This document shows, in pieces, positions 1 through 4,794 of a stretch of DNA of 5,198 nucleotides. The notes under the pieces are model-generated. The model saw only the letters and a program-made list of their open reading frames with translations. It was not told the DNA's origin and did not search any database. The stretch covers positions 1 through 5,198 of the forward strand of contig JAQSXU010000340.1 of NCBI GenBank assembly GCA_029256485.1. Direction: 5' to 3'. Each line of letters starts with the position of its first letter. Position 1 is the first letter of the stretch. Made by a program: the position numbers and the translations under genes. Source of the DNA: Clostridiaceae bacterium (GTDB lineage: Bacteria > Bacillota_A > Clostridia > Clostridiales > Clostridiaceae).

Positions 1-144
1 TATAAGAAGATTGTCTCTTACATCCAGAATTTCTCCTACTGCATTGTAGTAGGATGGGCATTTGGTCTTTATTATTACAGTTCTTCCCTCATAATCATTG
101 AGGAGTGTATCACAAATACTACAATAATTTCCGCGTTCAGTCAT
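1..144 (-). CDS. Small CxxC-containing protein of unknown function, 3' end outside window
   Basis: The first 48 codons are visible; the gene continues past the left edge. The protein starts MTERGNYCSICDTLL, with a CxxC pair at residues 8-11 and a third Cys near 29. The stretch from about residue 20 (GRTVIIKTKC) to GEILDVRDNLLI alternates hydrophobic and polar residues. It loosely resembles the short Lsm-like beta-barrel proteins found among Bacillus and Clostridium spore-coat and DUF2642-type proteins, but this is an impression and not an identification. The start is well supported: ATG at 144 follows the purine-rich GGGGGAGAAG on the minus strand, and the first 8 nt overlap the end of the upstream gene, implying translational coupling and a shared mRNA. 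Function unknown. Confidence 0.62.
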   Translation of the reverse strand, partial: MTERGNYCSICDTLLNDYEGRTVIIKTKCPSYYNAVGEILDVRDNLLI

Positions 145-478
145 TTGCCTTCTCCCCCTTTTGCAGATTGACGAAGGATCCTGAAAGTGTAACTCTTTCC
201 TTTTCTTCAACCTTGTTTATAAGTTCACTCATGCTCATTGGTCCGTTAGTATCAAGTGTTGGGAAGAAAACTTCAAAGATATCTTCACAATTAGCTGTAA
301 AAATTACATCTCCGCCACTTGGAGCATCATATAATCTAATGCTGTCACCATAAAATGAACGTCTCCTCAGGTAACCAAAACCATAAGCATGGTTGTACTG
401 AGAACAGTTGCATATAAATCCTATGCCTACAAATTGTCCTATATAATTTTGTAAAAAGCAACAAAATGGACATCCCAT
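137..478 (-). CDS. Cys- and aromatic-rich hypothetical protein (113 aa)
   Basis: I do not recognise this protein. The N-terminus is Cys-rich (C3, C6, C7, then C23 and C25, giving a CxxC and a CNC motif) within a Phe/Tyr/Gly-rich segment to about residue 45. A more ordinary globular part follows (YDAPSGGDVIFTANCEDIF), then an acidic and amphipathic C-terminal third (SMSELINKVEEKERVTL). There is no signal peptide and no clear membrane helix. The ATG at 478 is preceded on the minus strand by AGGGTG at 494-489, ten bases away. The stop overlaps the start of the next minus-strand gene, so the two are probably co-transcribed. The Cys/Tyr-rich composition and a CATACATT hexamer-like -10 upstream would suit a sporulation-stage protein, but this is inference. 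A complete reading frame with RBS makes the gene itself likely. Confidence 0.7.
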   Translation of the reverse strand: MGCPFCCFLQNYIGQFVGIGFICNCSQYNHAYGFGYLRRRSFYGDSIRLYDAPSGGDVIFTANCEDIFEVFFPTLDTNGPMSMSELINKVEEKERVTLSGSFVNLQKGEKAND

Positions 479-520
479 ATTAAATTATCACCCTATTTTT
501 TTAATATCAAAGATAGAAAG

Positions 521-528
521 AATGTATG
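521..528 (-). promoter_or_regulatory. Possible sigma-E-like -10 element for the minus-strand gene pair
   Basis: On the minus strand this reads CATACATT, which fits the sporulation sigma-E -10 consensus CATACANT. It lies about 43 bases before the start codon at 478, a reasonable leader length. I see no convincing -35 partner at the expected spacing, so this is only a candidate. Confidence 0.25.
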
Positions 529-539
529 CTATAAAGTTT

Positions 540-575
540 AGTGGACATCTATCTTCAATACATAATATGTCCACT
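540..575. repeat. 9-bp perfect inverted repeat AGTGGACAT / ATGTCCACT
   Basis: The arms at 540-548 and 567-575 are perfectly complementary across an 18-base spacer. On the plus strand a T-run (CTTTTTATTTT) follows, so the structure could be a plus-strand terminator, yet no plus-strand gene lies to its left. On the minus strand it sits just upstream of the candidate promoter of the 478-to-1 gene pair and could be an operator or leader hairpin. The sequence shows the symmetry; the role is open. Confidence 0.5.
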
Positions 576-649
576 TTTTATTTTGGTTAAAGATTTTATG
601 GTTTTAATTTAAAAATGAGTAAGATAGTCTATAAATTTTATTTTTCCAT

Positions 650-679
650 AAAAATAAGACCTCAGCGGTCTTATTTTTT
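650..679 (+). terminator. Orphan rho-independent terminator hairpin (works on either strand)
   Basis: A perfect 12-bp stem runs 650-661 with 667-678 around the loop TCAGC. Its GC-rich apex is AAGACC/GGTCTT, with an A-run before and a T-run after, so it could act in both directions. No coding region lies immediately on either side. It may end a small untranslated RNA from the 580-650 region, be left over from a lost gene, or insulate the divergent units at 478 and 914. Confidence 0.68.
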
Positions 680-696
680 CATAACTTATATTTTTT

Positions 697-719
697 GGAG
701 GGAGATTAAATTGCTTTAA
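697..719 (+). other. Orphan Shine-Dalgarno with immediate stop (possible gene relic)
   Basis: GGAGGGAG at 697-704 is a strong ribosome binding site. A TTG follows at 711 with good spacing, but that frame stops after two codons (TTG CTT TAA). The downstream bases, to the response-regulator promoter, contain no credible reading frame. This is either a chance purine run or the start of a gene that has been lost. The rest of the 479-913 spacer is AT-rich DNA without further recognisable genes. Confidence 0.28.
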
Positions 720-758
720 ATTAACAATTCAAAATCTATAATTAATTATACTAACTGT

Positions 759-780
759 TTATGGAGAAGTTATGGAGAAA
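759..780 (+). promoter_or_regulatory. Tandem 11-bp direct repeat, probable response-regulator binding box
   Basis: Two adjacent 11-mers, TTATGGAGAAG (759-769) and TTATGGAGAAA (770-780), differ only at the last base. Head-to-tail repeats with an 11-bp period are the known layout of sites bound by OmpR/PhoB-family dimers, and the gene downstream encodes such a regulator. The same unit recurs, inverted, upstream of the CAP gene and the LDCC operon. The box starts 134 bases before the preferred response-regulator start and about 60 bases before the putative -10, suiting autoregulation. That the local regulator binds it is inference from architecture and co-occurrence. Confidence 0.62.
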
Positions 781-842
781 AGAAAAGATAAATCGTACTA
801 TTATTCATAATAACTACATGATTTATTATTAGAATAAATGAG

Positions 843-848
843 TATAAT
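843..848 (+). promoter_or_regulatory. -10 element TATAAT of the two-component operon
   Basis: A perfect TATAAT lies about 65 bases before the response-regulator start. The bases at 16 to 18 bp spacing (around 819-826) do not resemble TTGACA. A good -10 with a poor -35 is typical of an activator-dependent promoter and fits the tandem box upstream. Confidence 0.45.
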
Positions 849-913
849 ATAACCATTCTTAATTTAATTTTGGAAATATGATAGTAGATTAAAAAAATAA
901 TATGGTGAAAAAG

Positions 914-1603
914 ATGAATGAGAAAATATTAGTTGTTGATGATGAAATTAATCTTTCAAATGTTATAAAAGATTATCTGTTGCGGGAATCTTACGAAGTT
1001 TTTACAGCAACTCGCGGAAATAAAGCTATTGAACTGTTTCATGAGATAGAACCTGATTTTATTATACTTGATTTAATGCTTCCGGATATTTCAGGAGAAG
1101 AGATATGCAAACTTATCAGAAAGAAATCTGATGTGCCTATTTTAATGCTAACAGCGAAAAGCAATGAAGATGATAAGGTTACAGGTTTATATATAGGAGC
1201 AGATGATTACTTGACAAAACCATTTAGTCCCAGAGAGCTAGTTGGAAGAGTAAGAGCAATTCTAAGGCGAACAAAAGGCAATTCTGAATTAACTGATTCC
1301 TTGGAATTCAATGATAAAGATCTTTTTATTGATATTCCTAAACATAGTGTCCAGAAGGCAGGACAAGATGTCAGTTTAACGCCAAATGAGTTTAAAGTAT
1401 TATTGACCCTGGCACAAAATCCATATAAAGTTTTCACCAGAAGTCATTTAGTGAGTATGGCTTTTGGTTATGATTTCGAAGGATACGATCGTACTGTTGA
1501 TACTCATATTAAAAACTTGAGACAAAAAATAGAAGACAATGTAAAGGAACCTAAATATATTGTAACTGTGTATGGGGTTGGTTATAAATTTGAAGGAGAA
1601 TAA
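914..1603 (+). CDS. OmpR/PhoB-family response regulator transcription factor
   Basis: This is the DNA-binding output protein of a two-component system, phosphorylated by its partner kinase. The receiver domain covers residues 3-118 (counting from the ATG at 914): acidic pair D9-D10, phospho-acceptor D53 in IILDLMLPD, T80 in MLTAK, and K102 in YLTKPF. The C-terminal winged-helix domain (about 130-228) shows SLTPNEFKVLL, the RTVDTHIKNLRQKIE recognition helix region and the closing VYGVGYKFE. All key residues are intact and the length (229 aa) is normal. An in-frame ATG at 902 would add four residues but has no Shine-Dalgarno; ATG 914 has GGTGA six bases upstream and gives the family-typical start MNEKILVVDDE. 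The kinase gene begins one base after the stop. The tandem boxes described elsewhere are its likely targets. The signal sensed is unknown. Confidence 0.95.
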   Translation: MNEKILVVDDEINLSNVIKDYLLRESYEVFTATRGNKAIELFHEIEPDFIILDLMLPDISGEEICKLIRKKSDVPILMLTAKSNEDDKVTGLYIGADDYLTKPFSPRELVGRVRAILRRTKGNSELTDSLEFNDKDLFIDIPKHSVQKAGQDVSLTPNEFKVLLTLAQNPYKVFTRSHLVSMAFGYDFEGYDRTVDTHIKNLRQKIEDNVKEPKYIVTVYGVGYKFEGE

Positions 1604-1604
1604 C

Positions 1605-2954
1605 ATGATAAAAATTAGCGAACAGTTGCGAAAGTATTTTGTAACAATCTCAATAATATCAATTGCATTTATTACAGTTACTTCAAATATAGGCATTAAT
1701 TATTTTTTCTCGGATTATATCAGAAATTCAAGAAGCAGAGATGATTTGAAAGTAGTTCAATACGTGGAACGTGTATACAAAGATTATGAAGAGTTGAATT
1801 CCCATTCATTGATGAATATAATGCATTATGCATTCAGTGAAGATGTTATCATTCAAATAAGGGACAAGAATAATAATATAAGCTGGAACAGCAGCGCATT
1901 CGGCACTTCATACGGAATGATAGATGAATATAGCAATGATGAAGGCAATTTTTCTTTTAGAAGTTACCCTTTCATATACAATGAATCAGAAATAGGAACT
2001 ATTGATGTGGGGCGACCAAAAAGTATCATATCTAACATAGAAGATGAAAAGTTTATTATAACAATAAACAGCATATTTGCTTTAGCTTCAGTATTGACCT
2101 TTATTCTTGCAGTACGTTCAAGTATTCACATATCCAAGAAATTTTTAAACCCGATCTATGCAATCAAAGAGAATGCTAAACTGATTGAACAAGGCAAATA
2201 TAAATCACTAAATGACATTAATACCAATACATTTGAACTGAATGAATTGTCGGTATCTGTTAAAGAACTTGCAGAAAGATTGAACTACCAGGAACATTTA
2301 AGAAAAAGAATGACGACAGATATAGCTCATGAGTTAAGAACTCCACTGGCTGCTATACAAAGCCATATAGAGGCTTTTATGGATGGGGTATGGGAACCTA
2401 ATGATGAAAGACTTTCTGTTATTCATGGAGAAATAATCAGGTTAACAAAATTAATCAATGAATTATCTGAATTATCTATAGTTGAAGACGATGAAATAAA
2501 TCTAAAATTAAGTACAGTAAATCTATCGGAAATTTTGTCTAATACTATAGACAGCTGTGAGCCTATGTTCTTTGAAAAGAATATTAATGTAAATAAAAAG
2601 ATACAAAACGATGTTTATATGATGGGGGATGCGGATTATTTAAAACGCATTTTCGTTAACATTCTCTCTAATGCAATTAAGTACACAAATGAAAATGGAT
2701 CTGTCAGCATAAATCTTGAAAAACTAAAGGAAAAAATCAAAATAACAGTAAAGGATACAGGTATAGGAATTCCAAAGGAGGATTTAAAATATATTTTTGA
2801 ACGGTTTTATAGGAGTGATTTATCAAGAAATCGCCAAACCGGTGGAACCGGTATAGGACTTACAATCACAAAAGCATTAGTAGAAGCACATGAAGGAACG
2901 ATAAAAATAGACAGTGAAGTTGGAAAAGGAACTAGCGTAATAATTGAATTCTAG
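1605..2954 (+). CDS. Membrane sensor histidine kinase (HAMP-HisKA-HATPase), BaeS/VanS-like
   Basis: A 449-residue class I sensor kinase, partner of the preceding regulator. TM1 is about 12-34 and TM2 about 150-173, enclosing an extracellular sensor region of about 115 residues with no family I can name; it contains a short LMNIMHYAF stretch with Met and His. A HAMP linker (about 174-228) leads to HisKA with phospho-acceptor H242 in DIAHELRTPLA. The ATPase domain has the N box (N356 in SNAIKY), G1 (D384 in DTGIGIP), F box (FERFYR) and G2 (GGTGIGL from 413), and ends close to the family's usual terminus. The start is ATG 1605, one base after the regulator stop, with GAAGGAG inside the regulator's last codons as RBS. 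An in-frame ATG at 1572 lies inside the regulator gene, lacks an RBS and is unlikely. The input signal cannot be read from the sequence. Confidence 0.95.
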   Translation: MIKISEQLRKYFVTISIISIAFITVTSNIGINYFFSDYIRNSRSRDDLKVVQYVERVYKDYEELNSHSLMNIMHYAFSEDVIIQIRDKNNNISWNSSAFGTSYGMIDEYSNDEGNFSFRSYPFIYNESEIGTIDVGRPKSIISNIEDEKFIITINSIFALASVLTFILAVRSSIHISKKFLNPIYAIKENAKLIEQGKYKSLNDINTNTFELNELSVSVKELAERLNYQEHLRKRMTTDIAHELRTPLAAIQSHIEAFMDGVWEPNDERLSVIHGEIIRLTKLINELSELSIVEDDEINLKLSTVNLSEILSNTIDSCEPMFFEKNINVNKKIQNDVYMMGDADYLKRIFVNILSNAIKYTNENGSVSINLEKLKEKIKITVKDTGIGIPKEDLKYIFERFYRSDLSRNRQTGGTGIGLTITKALVEAHEGTIKIDSEVGKGTSVIIEF

Positions 2955-2961
2955 ATAAATA

Positions 2962-3004
2962 CCCCTTATACTGATCAAGGATCAGCAGTAAGGGGCGTTT
3001 TTTT
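2962..3004 (+). terminator. Rho-independent terminator of the two-component operon
   Basis: The stem arms CCCCTTA...CTGATC and GATCAG...TAAGGGG fold around the loop AAG with a small internal loop (TA against CAG), followed by CG and seven Ts (2998-3004). It starts eight bases after the kinase stop codon. Confidence 0.9.
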
Positions 3005-3026
3005 GACAATAAAAATAATTTTCAAT

Positions 3027-3048
3027 CTTCTCCACAACATCTCCATAA
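3027..3048 (-). promoter_or_regulatory. Tandem 11-bp direct repeat upstream of the CAP gene
   Basis: Read on the minus strand, TTATGGAGATG (3048-3038) is followed directly by TTGTGGAGAAG (3037-3027). These match the 759-780 box at 10 of 11 and 10 of 11 positions against TTATGGAGAAG, with the same 11-bp period. The box lies 100 bases before the ancestral ATG at 3148. Its orientation is opposite to that of the first box relative to the downstream gene, which OmpR-family sites tolerate. Probable binding site of the neighbouring response regulator. Confidence 0.58.
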
Positions 3049-3069
3049 GCTTTTGTTATTATTCATTAT

Positions 3070-3093
3070 GTACTCGGAATGAGCCGAGCGTAC
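3070..3093 (+). other. GC-rich leader hairpin upstream of the CAP gene
   Basis: CTCGG (3073-3077) pairs with CCGAG (3084-3088) around AATGAG, and GTA/TAC can extend the stem past a CG bulge. It stands out in AT-rich DNA between the tandem box and the RBS, so it is probably in the 5' leader or at the promoter. No T-run follows, so it is not a terminator. Confidence 0.35.
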
Positions 3094-3147
3094 TAATTCA
3101 AAATTCACAAAAAGTTTGAGAATCTGAATTAAGAAAAGGAGTAAAAA

Positions 3148-3281
3148 ATGAAAAATAAAATAATGGTACTAATGTAATAAGCAAATATTCTAATGACAAT
3201 AATTTAAATTATTATATCAGTGAAATAGTTAATGGAAATCTTAAAGTAAAGAGTGTAAAAGTTAATGGCCAAACAGTTGAT
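3148..3281 (+). pseudogene. Broken 5' end of the CAP-domain gene (frameshift, signal peptide lost)
   Basis: AAGGAG (3136-3141) is ideally placed six bases before ATG 3148, but that frame reads MKNKIMVLM and stops at 3175. The CAP frame is open from 3159 and reads GTNVISKYSNDNN..., continuing through VNGQTVDL into the annotated protein, with no ATG or GTG before 3282. The two frames are offset by 11 bases. MKNKIM looks like the positive n-region of a signal peptide and GTNVIS like the start of a mature secreted protein, with the hydrophobic core and cleavage site missing between them. I infer an out-of-frame deletion (3n+1 bases, probably some 50-70) at about 3165-3175. A sequencing or assembly error cannot be excluded from one window. 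Confidence 0.62.
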
Positions 3282-3896
3282 TTGAATTCAGTTGACTGGA
3301 ACGTATTATTAAATACTGCAAAGACAGAAAAAATATTTACTGAAGTTGAAAAACCAGTTGTTAATAAACCAGAAATTCAAAAACCGGCTGAGACACAGCA
3401 AGCAGATGTAAAACAAGAGACACAGACAGCTGCTGTAAGGCCTCAAGTTCAGCAAAATTCACCAGTTAAAGAAGAAGCTGTAGTTTCACCTGATACTGCT
3501 CAGGTTTCAGCAAATTTAAGCTATGAACAAAAAGTAGTACAACTTGTTAATGTTGAGAGACAAAAAGCAGGACTACAACCTCTTACATTAGATTCCGAAA
3601 TTTCTAATGTTGCAAGAACTAAATCAAAAGATATGGCAGACAATAACTACTTTGCACATCAGTCACCAACTTACGGAAGTGCAGGGGATATGTTGACTAA
3701 GTTTGGAATCAGATGGTCAGCATGGGGTGAAAATATAGCATCAGGACAAAGAACTCCTGAATCTGTTGTAACTGCATGGATGAATTCTGAAGGACACAGA
3801 GCAAACATAATGTCACCAAACTTTTCAAGAATAGGTGTCGGTTATGCTACAAATTCCAGCGGAACACCTTATTGGACACAAGTATTTGCTGACTAA
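3282..3896 (+). CDS. CAP-domain (SCP/YkwD-like) protein, probably secreted ancestrally; N-terminus damaged
   Basis: The readable part (204 aa from TTG 3282) has an N-terminal stretch, a Pro/Gln/Val-rich linker (about 20-78: repeated KP, QK, QT motifs, low complexity) and a C-terminal CAP domain (about 80-204). The domain carries family landmarks: NVERQKAGLQPL, YFAHQSP with H126, WGENIASG with E150, SEGHRANIM with E170 and H172, and the terminal YWTQVFAD. Bacterial YkwD-like CAP proteins are normally exported; their biochemical activity is largely unsettled. TTG 3282 has no Shine-Dalgarno and lies inside the conserved-looking frame, which is open back to 3159, so it is probably not the true start. 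As it stands the product would lack a signal peptide and be expressed poorly or not at all. The gene is monocistronic, between two terminators, under a tandem response-regulator box. Confidence 0.82.
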   Translation: MNSVDWNVLLNTAKTEKIFTEVEKPVVNKPEIQKPAETQQADVKQETQTAAVRPQVQQNSPVKEEAVVSPDTAQVSANLSYEQKVVQLVNVERQKAGLQPLTLDSEISNVARTKSKDMADNNYFAHQSPTYGSAGDMLTKFGIRWSAWGENIASGQRTPESVVTAWMNSEGHRANIMSPNFSRIGVGYATNSSGTPYWTQVFAD

Positions 3897-3924
3897 GATA
3901 ATAATTTAAATGTAATCTTATTTT

Positions 3925-3955
3925 AAGGCCTGATTTGTACAAAGTCAGGCCCTTT
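3925..3955 (+). terminator. Terminator-like hairpin after the CAP gene
   Basis: GGCCTGA (3927-3933) pairs with TCAGGCC (3945-3951). The inner TTTGTACAAA is itself palindromic and extends the stem, with one bulged G. The following T-run is short (CTTT), so efficiency may be modest. Position 30 bases after the CAP stop supports the call. Confidence 0.68.
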
Positions 3956-3963
3956 ACATAAAA

Positions 3964-3985
3964 CTGTACAATAACTTTTCCATAG
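3964..3985 (-). promoter_or_regulatory. Weak accessory copy of the tandem box
   Basis: On the minus strand, CTATGGAAAAG (3985-3975) is a good half-site match (9 of 11 to TTATGGAGAAG). The adjacent TTATTGTACAG (3974-3964) matches only at its first four bases and a few later ones. It lies 39 bases from the better box at 4003-4024 and may be a secondary site or chance. Confidence 0.3.
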
Positions 3986-4002
3986 AAAGCCTTAATGATA
4001 TT

Positions 4003-4024
4003 AATCTTCATAATTTCTCCATAG
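4003..4024 (-). promoter_or_regulatory. Tandem 11-bp direct repeat upstream of the LDCC operon
   Basis: On the minus strand, CTATGGAGAAA (4024-4014) is followed by TTATGAAGATT (4013-4003), the third occurrence of the 11-bp tandem unit seen at 759-780 and 3027-3048. It sits 153 bases before the LDCC-protein start and 24 bases from the ACCCC/GGGGT palindrome, suggesting that the two-component system and a second regulator both act on this promoter. Confidence 0.52.
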
Positions 4025-4047
4025 CATTTTGTTAACATATATAAAAC

Positions 4048-4059
4048 ACCCCATGGGGT
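4048..4059. promoter_or_regulatory. ACCCCATGGGGT palindrome, CsoR-family-like operator
   Basis: This is a perfect 12-bp palindrome followed by AT, so the right side reads GGGGTAT. C-tract/G-tract dyads of the form TACCC-GGGTA are typical operators of the CsoR/CstR family of copper or persulfide sensors. It lies alone in AT-rich DNA ahead of two small Cys-rich genes, which favours a real site. No CsoR-family gene is in the window, so the regulator would be encoded elsewhere. MerR-type operators also use such dyads, but I cannot place -35 and -10 boxes around it at their 19-20 bp spacing. Confidence 0.45.
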
Positions 4060-4082
4060 ATAGATAATTATTCATTGCAATA

Positions 4083-4111
4083 TTAGCCTTAAAGGATGAA
4101 TATGTTATAAA
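4083..4111 (+). promoter_or_regulatory. Possible promoter of the LDCC operon
   Basis: TTAGCC (4083-4088) and TATAAA (4106-4111) are separated by 17 bases, about 65 bases before the first start codon. The -35 is poor (three of six), so this would need activation; a promoter nearer the palindrome at 4048 is equally possible. Confidence 0.28.
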
Positions 4112-4176
4112 AAAATAGAAAAAATTTAATAGCTAATACTATTATAAGTTATATAAAAATATAAGGAGTGGTATAA

Positions 4177-4320
4177 ATGTTAAAATTTATTAAAGATTGG
4201 CTTGAAAGATTGGCAAAGGAAAATGAAAAGAGTTTCGGAAGCGGCAGACTTGATTGCTGTGATTTAAATAAGCCTAAAAATACAAATATACAAGCTTCTA
4301 ACAGTACAACTAAGAAGTAA
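4177..4320 (+). CDS. LDCC-motif small putative metal-binding protein (47 aa)
   Basis: The protein begins MLKFIKDWLERLAKENEKSF, an amphipathic Lys/Glu-rich helix. GSGRLDCCDL follows, with the vicinal cysteines C27-C28, then a polar Asn/Thr/Ser/Lys tail. The helix-then-RLDCC layout matches short clostridial proteins annotated as LDCC motif putative metal-binding proteins; I recall that family name from knowledge, and no binding activity is established here. AAGGAG at 4163-4168, eight bases before ATG, makes translation convincing. It is the first gene of an operon with the membrane protein at 4416, which also carries a CC pair, and lies behind both a tandem box and a CsoR-like palindrome. A cytosolic or membrane-peripheral metal or thiol role is inferred. 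Confidence 0.78.
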   Translation: MLKFIKDWLERLAKENEKSFGSGRLDCCDLNKPKNTNIQASNSTTKK

Positions 4321-4333
4321 CTTTGCAAAAACA

Positions 4334-4366
4334 CATTATGAACCTATGCTTCACAAGTTCATAATG
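4334..4366 (+). other. Perfect 10-bp intergenic hairpin inside the LDCC operon
   Basis: CATTATGAAC (4334-4343) and GTTCATAATG (4357-4366) are exact complements around a 13-base loop. There is no T-run after it, so it is unlikely to terminate. It may be an mRNA-processing or stability element setting the ratio of the two products, or a dyad operator for a separate promoter of the second gene. Confidence 0.5.
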
Positions 4367-4415
4367 GTATGTAGCACTAGACATAAAATTACGAAAGTAC
4401 AATGGAGGAAATGTA

Positions 4416-4724
4416 ATGAGCTGTCACGGTAATAAGGAAGGTAATAAAGGACATAATCATAGTCCAATAAAACACATGCTTCATATGATTCTTTGCTGCA
4501 TCTTACCGATACTAATTTTTGCAGCATTGCCGTTTATATCAAGGTTTAGTCCTGGTTCCAGCAGGATATTGTCAGTAATAGCACCATTTATTTGCCCAAT
4601 CATGATGATTGGAATGATACCTATGATGCTAGGCAGAGGCAACAATAATAAAAAGTCAAGCTGCTGTGAAAGCAAGGAAGATACCCAAAGTGCACAGCTT
4701 GAATTAAATAAGACTGCTGAATAA
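4416..4724 (+). CDS. Cys/His/Met-rich two-helix membrane protein (102 aa), unknown function
   Basis: No name is recognised. The N-terminal tail is rich in potential metal ligands (C3, H4, H13, H15, H20, H23). Two hydrophobic helices follow (about 24-41 and 51-72), the first with C27-C28 and the second with C60 and a Met cluster (M63, M64, M67, M70, M71 in MMIGMIPMM). The C-terminal tail is polar, with C83-C84, and ends in an acidic stretch. ATG 4416 has GGAGG seven to eight bases upstream; the earlier ATG at 4411 meets a stop at once. The gene follows the LDCC protein by 95 bases without a terminator between them, so co-transcription is likely. Ligand content, operon partner and the CsoR-like palindrome suggest metal binding or transport accessory function, possibly for copper; this is inference. 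Confidence 0.78.
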   Translation: MSCHGNKEGNKGHNHSPIKHMLHMILCCILPILIFAALPFISRFSPGSSRILSVIAPFICPIMMIGMIPMMLGRGNNNKKSSCCESKEDTQSAQLELNKTAE

Positions 4725-4745
4725 AAATATTTGAAGAATAATATT

Positions 4746-4772
4746 ATAATTATAATAATTATAATAATTATA
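4746..4772. repeat. Three perfect copies of the 9-mer ATAATTATA
   Basis: Three contiguous copies lie at 4746-4754, 4755-4763 and 4764-4772. The array is highly self-complementary (AT only) and lies between the membrane-protein stop and its terminator. It could form a cruciform or weak hairpin and may vary in copy number. Confidence 0.7.
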
Positions 4773-4794
4773 CAAATATGCAATATCATTTTTG

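Noticed and set aside
105..353. Plus-strand reading frame of 82 codons
   Set aside because: It lies antisense to the two minus-strand genes, has no Shine-Dalgarno, and the overlapping minus-strand frames have good RBSs and translational coupling.
641..651. Minus-strand TTATGGAAAAA resembling a box half-site
   Set aside because: The neighbouring 11 bases do not match, and the A/T-run belongs to the flank of the 650-679 terminator.
1572..1604. Upstream in-frame ATG adding 11 residues to the kinase
   Set aside because: It overlaps the conserved end of the regulator gene and has no RBS; ATG 1605 has GAAGGAG and gives a normal kinase N-terminus.
1207..1696. Two minus-strand frames antisense to the regulator and kinase
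   Set aside because: They overlap highly conserved receiver, DNA-binding and membrane regions on the plus strand and encode nothing recognisable.
2420..2440. ATGGAGAAA match to the 11-bp box half-site inside the kinase gene
   Set aside because: It is a single half-site without an adjacent repeat and is explained by the coding sequence (HGEI).
3148..3177. Programmed ribosomal frameshift to join MKNKIMVLM to the CAP frame
   Set aside because: No canonical slippery heptamer is seen, and the joined product would still lack a signal-peptide core, so deletion is the better explanation.
3847..4334. Minus-strand frames at 3847-4038 and 4149-4334
   Set aside because: They cover the CAP terminator, regulatory boxes and the LDCC gene in antisense, with no RBS or familiar protein content.
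4481..4789. Minus-strand 102-codon frame with a poly-isoleucine start
   Set aside because: The Ile run is simply the translated ATAATTATA repeat, and the remainder is antisense to the membrane protein.
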